A stretch of DNA of 57,350 nt from an uncultured Chloroflexota bacterium (GTDB taxonomy: Bacteria; Chloroflexota; UBA11872; UBA12225), in contig CADCTC010000121.1 in NCBI GenBank assembly GCA_902805635.1, positions 44,382 through 101,731 of the forward strand. Reading direction: 5' to 3'. The notes beneath the pieces were generated by a model. That model searched no databases and was not told the DNA's origin. It was given only the letters and a program-made list of their open reading frames with translations. The stretch's first letter is position 1. Each line of letters begins with the position of its first letter. The position numbers and the translations under genes were made by a program. This document shows positions 7,691-15,031 of this stretch, in pieces.

Positions 7691-9253
7691 CTACGTCCCC
7701 AGGTCGGGATCCCACTGGCGGTTGGAGGCGCGGCGGACGTACTGGTGGGCGGCGTCGGTGGAGGGCTGGTAGTCCCAGGTGGTGTACTTGCCGGCGAGCA
7801 GCGCTTCGTTGACGAAGGCGCGCCGGTACTGGCTCTGGCGCACCTCGCGGTCGGCACGAGCGGGATCCCAGCCGTCCAGCAGCTGTGCCTTGAGGCGCTG
7901 CGCTACCTCCCGATGCGCGGGGTCGTCCGTCAGGTTGCGCCACTCGCTTGGGTCTTCGTGCAAGTCGTACAGCTGGTCCGGCTGCCCGTGCACGTACACG
8001 AACTTGTAGCGGCCCTGCACCAGCGCGCGAACCGGCGCGATTGTGGCCTCGCCCATGTTCTCCACCACGGCGCTGTCCGGCCACTCCGAAGACTGTTGGC
8101 CGCGCAGGAAGGGTGCCAGGCTGTGGCCGTCGAGCGGGTGCGGGAACTCGGGGGCCGGAGTGAGACCGGCCACGTCTAGCAGAGTGGGGAAGAGGTCCAC
8201 CAGCGAGGCGTTCTGCGCCACGCGCTGCCCGGCCGCCACGCCCGCGCCGGCAACGATGAGGGGAACGCGCGACGACCACTCGCGCACAGTGCGCTTGAAC
8301 CACATGCCGTGCTCGCCGCACATGTCGCCGTGGTCGGCGGTGACCAGCACCAGCGTGTTGTCCAGCTGGCCCAGCCGCTCCAGCTCGCCCAGCAGCTCGC
8401 CCACTTTGTCGTCGAAATAGCTGGTGGACGCATAGTAGCCGCGGCGGGAACGGTAGACGTCCTCCGGCGTCGGGTTGACCTGGTCGACGCCGTGGTAGGA
8501 GTTGGTCCACACGTCCATGCGGTGCGGCTGCCACCCTGGCGGCGGGTCCTCCGGCATGGCGATGTCGCGCCCGTCGTAGCGGTCCCAGTACTCCTGGAGA
8601 TTGACGTAGGGATCGTGGGGATGGGTGTAGGAGGCGCAAAGGAACCAGGGCTGGTCCTTGTCGGCGCCGCGGCGGCGCGCCAGGTGGCGCAGCGACTGCA
8701 GCGCGCCGAAGTGCGTCTCCTCGTCGTAGTCGTGCTGGTAGCTCCAGGCGACGGGACCGGACTCCTTGACCATCTGCGCCATCTGGCGCGCGTAGGCGGC
8801 GCTCGCCTCCGCGTTGCCGGGAGGAGCGCCGCGCCGTGGTGGATCGCCTTGCGCGTCCCACGTCTTGGTCCAGATGAAATCGGACGGGTAGATGTCGGTC
8901 GTCAGGCGCTCCTCGAAGCCGTGCAGCTGGTCCGGCCCGACGAAGTGCATCTTCCCGGAGAGGATGGTCTTGTAGCCACTGCGGCGCAGATAGTGGACGA
9001 AAGTTGGCGCCGACGCCGGCAGCTCTTCGGAGTTGTCGTTTACCGGGATGTTGCTCGCCAGCATGCCGGTGAGCATGGCGGCGCGGGCCGGCGCGCACAA
9101 CGGCATGTTGGTGTACGCTCGCTCGAACACGGTGCCTCCGTCCGCCAGCTGCTGCAGGTGGGGCGTCAGCACGTCGCGGTTGCCGTAGGGAGTGGTGGCC
9201 AGCGCGGAGAGCTGGTCCGCCATGATGAAGAGGATGTTGGGACGGGTGTTCAT
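7691..9253 (-). CDS. betC: choline-sulfatase-like sulfatase
   Basis: Choline sulfatase hydrolyses choline-O-sulfate to choline and sulfate in the cytoplasm. The 520-residue protein has PNILFIMADQ, the maturation motif C53-A-P-A-R57, and the segment SGKMHFVGPDQLHGFEERLT, which I recognise as a hallmark of BetC, followed by TDIYPSDFIWT. VTADHGDMCGEHGMWFK gives the second metal site. The start is ATG 9253, 13 bases after the stop of the upstream GalD-like gene, with only a weak ribosome-binding site. There is no betA, betB or choline transporter nearby; it sits instead with a sugar-acid dehydratase and two other sulfatases, so its physiological substrate may have drifted from choline sulfate. 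Confidence 0.85.
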   Translation of the reverse strand: MNTRPNILFIMADQLSALATTPYGNRDVLTPHLQQLADGGTVFERAYTNMPLCAPARAAMLTGMLASNIPVNDNSEELPASAPTFVHYLRRSGYKTILSGKMHFVGPDQLHGFEERLTTDIYPSDFIWTKTWDAQGDPPRRGAPPGNAEASAAYARQMAQMVKESGPVAWSYQHDYDEETHFGALQSLRHLARRRGADKDQPWFLCASYTHPHDPYVNLQEYWDRYDGRDIAMPEDPPPGWQPHRMDVWTNSYHGVDQVNPTPEDVYRSRRGYYASTSYFDDKVGELLGELERLGQLDNTLVLVTADHGDMCGEHGMWFKRTVREWSSRVPLIVAGAGVAAGQRVAQNASLVDLFPTLLDVAGLTPAPEFPHPLDGHSLAPFLRGQQSSEWPDSAVVENMGEATIAPVRALVQGRYKFVYVHGQPDQLYDLHEDPSEWRNLTDDPAHREVAQRLKAQLLDGWDPARADREVRQSQYRRAFVNEALLAGKYTTWDYQPSTDAAHQYVRRASNRQWDPDLGT

Positions 9254-9266
9254 TGCCAGAGTCCAG

Positions 9267-10400
9267 CTACCAGTCTGCCACGGAGCCGTCCGCCTGGGTA
9301 GGGTGGGGCGTGTCCTTGGGATCGAAGGGGAAGCGCTTGGCGAGCGATTCGTCGAAGCGCAGGCCCAGGCCGGGCGCCGTGGGCAGCGCCACGAAGCCGA
9401 TCTCCACACGCAGCGGCTCGACCAGCATCTCCTCGCGCAGTGGGTCGTCGTGCACCAGCTCCTGGATTAGGAAGTTGGGCGTGCAGGCGGCGACGTGCAG
9501 GCTGGCCATGGTCACACCCGGTCCGCGCGGGTTGTGCGGCGCTACGGAGACGTAGTAGGTCTCGGCCAGCGCCGCGATTTTCTTGGTTTCCAGAATGCCG
9601 CCGGCGTGGCCCAGGTCCGGCTGGAGGATGGCGGCAGCCTGCTTCTCCACCACCTCACGGAAGCCCCAGCGCGTGAACAGACGCTCTCCGGTAGCTATCG
9701 GGGTTGGGCTGGAGCGCGCCACGGTGGCCAGCGCGTCGATGTTCTCCGGCGGGATCGGCTCCTCCAGGAAGAGTAGGTGGTACGGCGCCAGCTCGTTGCC
9801 CAGGCGGATCGCCACCGGCGGGGTTGGCTTGGCGTGGCAGTCCACCATCAGCTTGACGTCTGGCCCCACTGCCTCACGCACCGCTCGCACTACGGCGACG
9901 GTGGCGCGCACGGCGCGCTCGTCGAGCACCGGCTCCACCGAGCCGGGAACGCCAAGCTTGATGCCGCGGTGGCCTTCCTCCACCAGCTGCAGGCAGCGCT
10001 CGGCCGCTGCCTGGGGTGTGCGGCCGCCGCCGTGGGTGTAGACGGCGATACGGTCGCGCGCCGCGCCACCCAGCAGGTCCCACACGGGCACGCCCAGCGC
10101 CTTGCCGCGGATGTCCCACAGCGCCTGCTCGATGGCGGAGAGCGCCGTCATCTGGATGGGGCCGCCGCGGAAGAAGCTGTTGCGGTAGAGCGCCTGCCAG
10201 TGGCGCTCGATTTGGCTGGGGTCTTTGCCCACCAGGTACATGGCGAAATCCTGCACCGCGCCGTGGATGGCGCGCACGCGATAGTTGATCGTGCCCTCGC
10301 CGATCCCTTCCAGCCCATCGTCGGTGCGCACGCGCACGATGGTGATGTTCTTGCCGCCCGCGCCCAGCACGAACGGCGTGACCTCTGTGATCTTGCTCAT
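9267..10400 (-). CDS. enolase-superfamily acid-sugar dehydratase, D-galactonate dehydratase-like
   Basis: Such enzymes abstract the proton alpha to a sugar-acid carboxylate and lose water, giving a 2-keto-3-deoxy acid, with Mg(II). In this 377-residue protein the metal ligands are D187, E213 and E239, and H189 and H289 sit in the VDCHAK and VAPHNPRGP segments. This spacing equals the D183/H185/E209/E235/H285 set of E. coli galactonate dehydratase as I recall it. The N-terminal capping domain is complete, including the GIGEGT loop, and the end is DGSVADW. It stands 72 bases after the HAD gene and 13 before the betC-like gene, within the operon. Sugar-acid stereochemistry (galactonate, gluconate, arabinonate or other) cannot be assigned. 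Confidence 0.88.
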   Translation of the reverse strand: MSKITEVTPFVLGAGGKNITIVRVRTDDGLEGIGEGTINYRVRAIHGAVQDFAMYLVGKDPSQIERHWQALYRNSFFRGGPIQMTALSAIEQALWDIRGKALGVPVWDLLGGAARDRIAVYTHGGGRTPQAAAERCLQLVEEGHRGIKLGVPGSVEPVLDERAVRATVAVVRAVREAVGPDVKLMVDCHAKPTPPVAIRLGNELAPYHLLFLEEPIPPENIDALATVARSSPTPIATGERLFTRWGFREVVEKQAAAILQPDLGHAGGILETKKIAALAETYYVSVAPHNPRGPGVTMASLHVAACTPNFLIQELVHDDPLREEMLVEPLRVEIGFVALPTAPGLGLRFDESLAKRFPFDPKDTPHPTQADGSVADW

Positions 10401-10472
10401 CAGGCGCTAATGGTGCCTGATGCACCCATCACCAGCCAGACATTTACTGCCGGCGCGGAGTAGTCGCACCCC

Positions 10473-11270
10473 TTACACGTGCTGGGCGCCGTCCTCCAGC
10501 AGCAGCGCCTGAAGGTGTGCCGCGTCTTCCGCCAGGTGGTGCGCGCCGGCCGCCACGAGCGTCTCGCCGCCGCCGTAGCCCCAGGCGACGCCGATGGCGC
10601 GGCAGCCGGCGGCGCGCGCCATCTCCACGTCAAAGGTGGTGTCACCCACGACGGCAACGGACGAAGCCAGCGCAGCCAACGGAGGCGGCGCGACCGACCC
10701 GGCACTGGCAACGCCGGCAAGGTCGATTCCCAACTGCGCCAGCGCGGCCAGCGCCGGCGCGGGGTGCGGCTTGTGGTGGGGCGTCGAATCCCCGCCGATG
10801 ACGACCGTGAAGTGGCCGGTGATGCCACGCGCCTCCAGCACGCCTGTGGCCACGTCCACCCGCTTGGTGGTGACCACCGCAAGCATCAGCCCGGCGGCGC
10901 GGCAGGCATCGAGCACGTCGCGGATGCCCGGAAAGAGCGGCGTATGCGGCACACCTGTAGTCCAGTACAACTCACGGTAGGCGTCGGCGTACGCGATGCA
11001 CTCTGCCGTAGTCGCTGCGGGCAGCAACGCGCCGAAGATCGCCTCCAGCGGCGCGCCCACCAGCCGCCGCAGCACTGCCTTGTCGCACGGCGGCCGGCCC
11101 AGTGTCTCCAGCACGGCGTCCACCGTCGCGCCGATGCCCTGCAGCGAGTCCACGAGCGTGCCGTCCAGGTCGAACAGGACGGCGGTGATTGGGCTAGTCG
11201 CCCTGGCGACGTGGCCCTGGCCCTGACCGGCCGCGCCGGTTTGATGGTCTGAGCCCTGGCTCAAGCGCAC
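10473..11270 (-). CDS. HAD-superfamily phosphatase (phosphoglycolate phosphatase-like)
   Basis: This haloacid dehalogenase-fold phosphatase would remove phosphate from a small metabolite. Motif I FDLDGTLVDS has the nucleophile Asp, motif II is AVVTTKR, motif III Lys is in HHKPHPAP, and motif IV is VVGDTTFDVEMA. A roughly 20-residue Ala/Pro insert (GVASAGSVAPPPLAALASSV) is wedged directly before motif IV, where relatives have a short turn. No ATG start exists: TTG 11291, GTG 11270 or TTG 11264 are possible, all overlapping the 3' end of the PhyH gene, the last one as a TTGA overlap with its stop. This implies translational coupling. The first 20-25 residues are low in complexity (GQGQG). Confidence 0.83.
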   Translation of the reverse strand: MRLSQGSDHQTGAAGQGQGHVARATSPITAVLFDLDGTLVDSLQGIGATVDAVLETLGRPPCDKAVLRRLVGAPLEAIFGALLPAATTAECIAYADAYRELYWTTGVPHTPLFPGIRDVLDACRAAGLMLAVVTTKRVDVATGVLEARGITGHFTVVIGGDSTPHHKPHPAPALAALAQLGIDLAGVASAGSVAPPPLAALASSVAVVGDTTFDVEMARAAGCRAIGVAWGYGGGETLVAAGAHHLAEDAAHLQALLLEDGAQHV

Positions 11271-12271
11271 TCGACTTCGGTGCCGGTCCAACGCCGGGGC
11301 TTAGGGGCGCTGGGATTGGCCAGCAGGTAGTCACGCGTCTCGTGCCACAGGCGCGCCCAATCGTGCCAGTCGTGGAGCTCAGCGGATGGGTCCTTGCGGC
11401 TGCGCACCACAAAGGAAGGCAGCCAGTCGCGCCCGGTGGGCTGCCCCACCGGCTGGTAGCGCAGGTCAAAGCTCCAACGCACGGCACTGCTCAGGTTGCG
11501 CAGGCTGGCGTGCATCGTGCGGCGATGCAGGAAGATCACGCTGCCGCGCTTCATCGGCACCGGCAGCGTGTCGGGGCCGCGGATCGCTTCCGGGATGCGC
11601 AGGTCCCAGGTCTCGCCCGGCTTGGAGGGGCAATGCAGCGCCAGCCCCTTCTTGTGGCTCTCCGGGATCACGCACAGGCAGCCATTCTCGATCGTGGCGT
11701 CCAGCACCGGGAACCACACGGTCAGCATCTCGGTGTTGTCCACGTCGGTGGTGGCCACGCCCTGGTCCTGGTGCCACTCGGTTGCGCTGACCATGGTGTT
11801 GCGCTTGTGGAACTCTCCGGTCAGCAGCGACTCGGGCGGCTTGATGCGCACGTGCTGGATGGGGTTGGAGAGCACCTCCGGCCCCACCACCTGCTCCACG
11901 GCCCCCACCAGCCGCGGGTGTGTGATCAGGTTGAAGATGGCCGGGCCAAGGTGCATCAGCTCGTCCATTGGCGTCTCGGCGGTAAAGCGGCCGCCCAAGA
12001 TGATGTCGAACGGCCGGTAGCCCTCCGGCCCCGCGTCATTCAGCACGTGCGCGAACCGCTCGGCAAACGGCAGGTCGGCGTATGTCGAGCGGATCTTGCC
12101 GGCAGCCACCCACTGCGCGGTGACGCGGTCCAGCACGGCGCTGTACTCCTGCACCACCGGGTCCAGGTCACGCTCGGGATCGAAGACGTCCTCCAGGATG
12201 ATGTACCCCTGGTCGTCGAATCGGTCCATGTCCACGCGCGGCATGCTCGCCGTCTCTACCGTTGCCACCAT
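11261..12271 (-). CDS. phytanoyl-CoA dioxygenase (PhyH) family Fe(II)/2-oxoglutarate oxygenase
   Basis: PhyH-family enzymes hydroxylate or oxidatively cleave small substrates with Fe(II), oxygen and 2-oxoglutarate. This 336-residue protein has the H167-x-D169 pair (EWHQDQG), a distal H254 in HRRTMHAS, and R265 in SAVRWS as likely 2-oxoglutarate anchor. GSVIFLHRR is typical for the family. ATG 12271 follows a strong GGAAGGAG site; the longer open frame upstream runs into the divergent gene. It is the first gene of the minus-strand operon and is 86 bases from the divergent Gfo/Idh/MocA gene. Related oxygenases can release sulfite from alkyl sulfates or sulfonates (TauD and AtsK are examples from a different family), so its place ahead of three sulfatases is suggestive only. 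Confidence 0.9.
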   Translation of the reverse strand: MVATVETASMPRVDMDRFDDQGYIILEDVFDPERDLDPVVQEYSAVLDRVTAQWVAAGKIRSTYADLPFAERFAHVLNDAGPEGYRPFDIILGGRFTAETPMDELMHLGPAIFNLITHPRLVGAVEQVVGPEVLSNPIQHVRIKPPESLLTGEFHKRNTMVSATEWHQDQGVATTDVDNTEMLTVWFPVLDATIENGCLCVIPESHKKGLALHCPSKPGETWDLRIPEAIRGPDTLPVPMKRGSVIFLHRRTMHASLRNLSSAVRWSFDLRYQPVGQPTGRDWLPSFVVRSRKDPSAELHDWHDWARLWHETRDYLLANPSAPKPRRWTGTEVECA

Positions 12272-12357
12272 GGTGCTTCTTGCTCCTTCCCTCAGGCTGT
12301 AAACGATAGCTTGCCGGCAGGGTACAGTGCAGGCGGCTGTGAGCAAGGAGTGACTGC

Positions 12358-13422
12358 ATGACCACAGAGCGGGTGCTGCGCGCGGGTATCGTGGGCGCGG
12401 GCTGGATGGGCAAGACGCACGCCGAGGCGTGGCGGGCGAACCAGGGGCGTGGCGAGCTGGTAGCGGTGGCCGACATGTCGGAGGCGCGGGCGCAGGAGCT
12501 GTGTGACCAGTTCGGCGCGGACGGCGCCCGCGCGCACAGCTCCCTGGAGGCGCTGCTGGCGGACGACCGCGTGGAGGCGGTGGACATCTGCCTGCCACAC
12601 CACTTGCACGCTCCCACCATCCTGGCCGCGGCGCGCGCGGGCAAGCACGTGCTGTGCGAGAAGCCACTCTGCCTCACGCTGGAAGAGGCGAAGGCGATCC
12701 GGGATGGCGTGGGCGAGGCCGGCGTGACGTACATGAGCGCGCACAACAACCTGTTTGCGGCTGGCCTGGTGGAGGCGCGCCGCGTGCTGGAGGCTGGTAC
12801 TTTGGGGAGAGTGCAGTACGTGCGCTCTACCGAGGCGGGCCACAACGCCAACTACAAGACGCGCCGCCCGCCGGTCGCGCTGGCGGCGGGTGAGAGCTCC
12901 TGGGACTGGCGCGCGGACCCCGGCAAGTCGGGCGGGGGCTGCGTGCTGGACACCGGCTGGCACGGCGCCTACCGCCTGCTGGCGCTGGCCGGCTCACGCC
13001 CCGTAGAGGTGGCCGCCATGGTGTCCGACTACTACATCGGCGTGCCCGGCGCCGAGGACACCGGCGCGGTGCTGGTGCGGTTCGAGAACGGCGCCACGGG
13101 CTACCTCTTCACCAGCTGGGCGTTTGGCGATCCACCAGGCTCGTTCCAGTTCCAGGTCGGCGCCGAGAACGGCGTGCTGGGCGGCACCGCCACCAAGGTG
13201 GTCTACCAGCTCTTTGGCGAGCAGCCGGTGGAACGCGAGCTGGAGCGGCGCAACACCTTCGCCGCCGAGGTGGAGCACTTCGCGGACGTGGTAACGCGCG
13301 ACGTTTCGGGCCTGGCGACCTGGGAGCACGCCGCGCGCACCCTCCAGCTCATCCTGGGCGCCTACCGCGCCGCCGAGGAGAAGCGCACTATCACGCTGCC
13401 GGAGGACCCGCTGTCGCTGTAG
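12358..13422 (+). CDS. Gfo/Idh/MocA family NAD(P)-dependent oxidoreductase
   Basis: These dehydrogenases oxidise sugars, inositols or amino sugars, usually with a tightly used NAD(P). The 354-residue protein begins with a Rossmann fold (AGIVGAGWMGKTHAEAW, residues 9-25), continues with VDICLPHHLHAP and the family CEKPL motif (Lys at about 103), then the alpha/beta domain with GGGCVLDTGWHGAYRLLAL, where Asp and His are the expected catalytic residues. ATG 12358 is preceded by AAGGAG at 6-8 bases. It is divergent from the PhyH operon and followed 50 bases later by a sulfatase on the same strand, suggesting a small two-gene unit under shared control with the minus-strand operon. Confidence 0.93.
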   Translation: MTTERVLRAGIVGAGWMGKTHAEAWRANQGRGELVAVADMSEARAQELCDQFGADGARAHSSLEALLADDRVEAVDICLPHHLHAPTILAAARAGKHVLCEKPLCLTLEEAKAIRDGVGEAGVTYMSAHNNLFAAGLVEARRVLEAGTLGRVQYVRSTEAGHNANYKTRRPPVALAAGESSWDWRADPGKSGGGCVLDTGWHGAYRLLALAGSRPVEVAAMVSDYYIGVPGAEDTGAVLVRFENGATGYLFTSWAFGDPPGSFQFQVGAENGVLGGTATKVVYQLFGEQPVERELERRNTFAAEVEHFADVVTRDVSGLATWEHAARTLQLILGAYRAAEEKRTITLPEDPLSL

Positions 13423-13472
13423 GGAACAAGTGGCCAGGGGCAGAAACGTCTTAGCCTGGGTACCCTGGAGGC

Positions 13473-14957
13473 ATGAGACCGCCTAACTTGCTCATCATCA
13501 TGTGCGATCAGCTGCGTGCAAGCGCGCTGGAGCTATACCGGGAGGCGGCGCGCGACGCCGGCCTGACGCTGGCGCGGACGCCGCATCTGGAAGGGCTGGC
13601 GGCGTCGGGCGTGACCTACCGTTGGGCGTTTACCCCCAGCCCAGTGTGCGTGCCGGCGCGCGTCTCGTTCTGGACCGGGCGCTGGCCACGGCACACCGGC
13701 TCGGTGGACAACCGCGTCTACCTCCAGCCAGGCGAGACGCACCTGCTGCAGCCGCTGCGCGAGCACGGCTACGCGACGGGACTGATCGGCAAGAACCACT
13801 GCTTTACGGACCAGGACATCAGCACGTACTTCGACACCTATTACCCGGTGGGGCACAGCGGCCCGGCGGACGACGAGGGAGACCCGGAGGTGGCGGGGGC
13901 GAAGCAGTTCATCCGCACATTGGGCGGCTCCGGGGGCAAAGCGTATGCCTGCGGCGTCAGTCCCTACCCGGTTGAGAAGCACGGCACCTGGCTTGTTGGC
14001 GACCGCGCCGACGCGTTCATCCGCCAGAACCGGGACACGCCGTTCTGTGCGTGGGTCTCCATCGCCGACCCCCACACCCCTTACCAGATATCGGAGCCGT
14101 ACGCCTCGCTGTATCCGCCGGAGACGCTCCAGCTGCCGCCCAGCGAGCCGCCGGCGTGCCCCGGCAAGCCCGCCCGCTTCCGCCTGTTTGCCGAGCTGAT
14201 GGAGACGGAGCGCGTCTCGGATGACCACCTGCGGCGCGTGCTCTCCATCTATTACGGCATGATCGCGCTGATAGACGACGTGGTGGGTCGCCTGCTCGCG
14301 ACGCTGGACGAGTTGGGCCTGCGCGACGACACCATCGTCGTGTTCACCGCCGACCATGGCGACTACATGACCGAGCACCGCATGGTGCGCAAGGGTGCAT
14401 CGATGGCGGACGCGCTGACCCACATACCGCTGCTGGTGGCCTACCCGGCGCGCGTGGCGCGGGGCGCAACCAGCCAGGCGCTGGTGAGCACGCTGGACGT
14501 GTTCCCCACGCTCGCGCAGCTGATGGATCTCCCCTTGCCGCCCGGTCGCAGCGGCCAGCCGCTGCCCGTGGCGGTGGACGGCGCGCCCGAACGGGAGGCG
14601 GTCTTCTCCGAGCACGGCACCCAGCGTGGCCCGGTAGACACGGACGCCATCCGCCGCCAGCTGGCGGAGCTGGCCGCCGCGGGCCGGCCGCGCGGCATGC
14701 CGTTCCAGCTGGCAGCGAATGGCCAGAAGAAGATGGTCCGCACGCACGACTGGAAGTACGTGCACAATGCGGGCGGAGAGGGCGAGCTCTACGACCTGCG
14801 CGCCGACCCGCACGAGCTGGTCAACCTGGCGGACCTGCCGGAGCACCGCGAGCGCGTCTGCGACTTCCGGCAGCAGCTCCTGGAGTGGCTGATCGAGAGC
14901 GAGGACGAGGTCCCGGTCCCGGCAGGCGCCGCCGGTGCGGACGCGAGCGTGGACTAA
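13473..14957 (+). CDS. formylglycine-type sulfatase
   Basis: This 494-residue sulfatase has PNLLIIMCDQLR as first metal strand, C59-V-P-A-R63 as the formylglycine site in SPVCVPARVSFWTGRW, VFTADHGDYMTEHRMVRKG as second metal site, and the LYDLRADPHELVNL motif near the end. It is most like the sulfatase at 45612-47162: both share VPARVSFWTGRWP, the GKNHCFT loop and SIYYGMIA, so the two are paralogues, distinct from the three in the 4468-9253 operon. There is no signal peptide. It lies 50 bases behind the Gfo/Idh/MocA gene, with a GGAGG about five bases before ATG 13473. Confidence 0.93.
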   Translation: MRPPNLLIIMCDQLRASALELYREAARDAGLTLARTPHLEGLAASGVTYRWAFTPSPVCVPARVSFWTGRWPRHTGSVDNRVYLQPGETHLLQPLREHGYATGLIGKNHCFTDQDISTYFDTYYPVGHSGPADDEGDPEVAGAKQFIRTLGGSGGKAYACGVSPYPVEKHGTWLVGDRADAFIRQNRDTPFCAWVSIADPHTPYQISEPYASLYPPETLQLPPSEPPACPGKPARFRLFAELMETERVSDDHLRRVLSIYYGMIALIDDVVGRLLATLDELGLRDDTIVVFTADHGDYMTEHRMVRKGASMADALTHIPLLVAYPARVARGATSQALVSTLDVFPTLAQLMDLPLPPGRSGQPLPVAVDGAPEREAVFSEHGTQRGPVDTDAIRRQLAELAAAGRPRGMPFQLAANGQKKMVRTHDWKYVHNAGGEGELYDLRADPHELVNLADLPEHRERVCDFRQQLLEWLIESEDEVPVPAGAAGADASVD

Positions 14958-15031
14958 CTGTCCTCAACCACTAAGAGCAACCGGCAACGCGCCGGCAAGC
15001 GACGGGCGTAAGCTTGAGGCTGGCACAGCGT

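Noticed and set aside
7662-9098. Upstream extension of the sulfatase at 6144
   Set aside because: The frame is open but covers the betC-like gene in another frame; homology and the ribosome-binding site start at 7661.
8309-9301. 330-residue plus-strand open frame
   Set aside because: Antisense to the choline-sulfatase-like gene; Val/Gly/Arg-rich composition typical of shadow frames.
13533-14846. 437-residue minus-strand frame
   Set aside because: Antisense to a clear sulfatase gene and without motifs.
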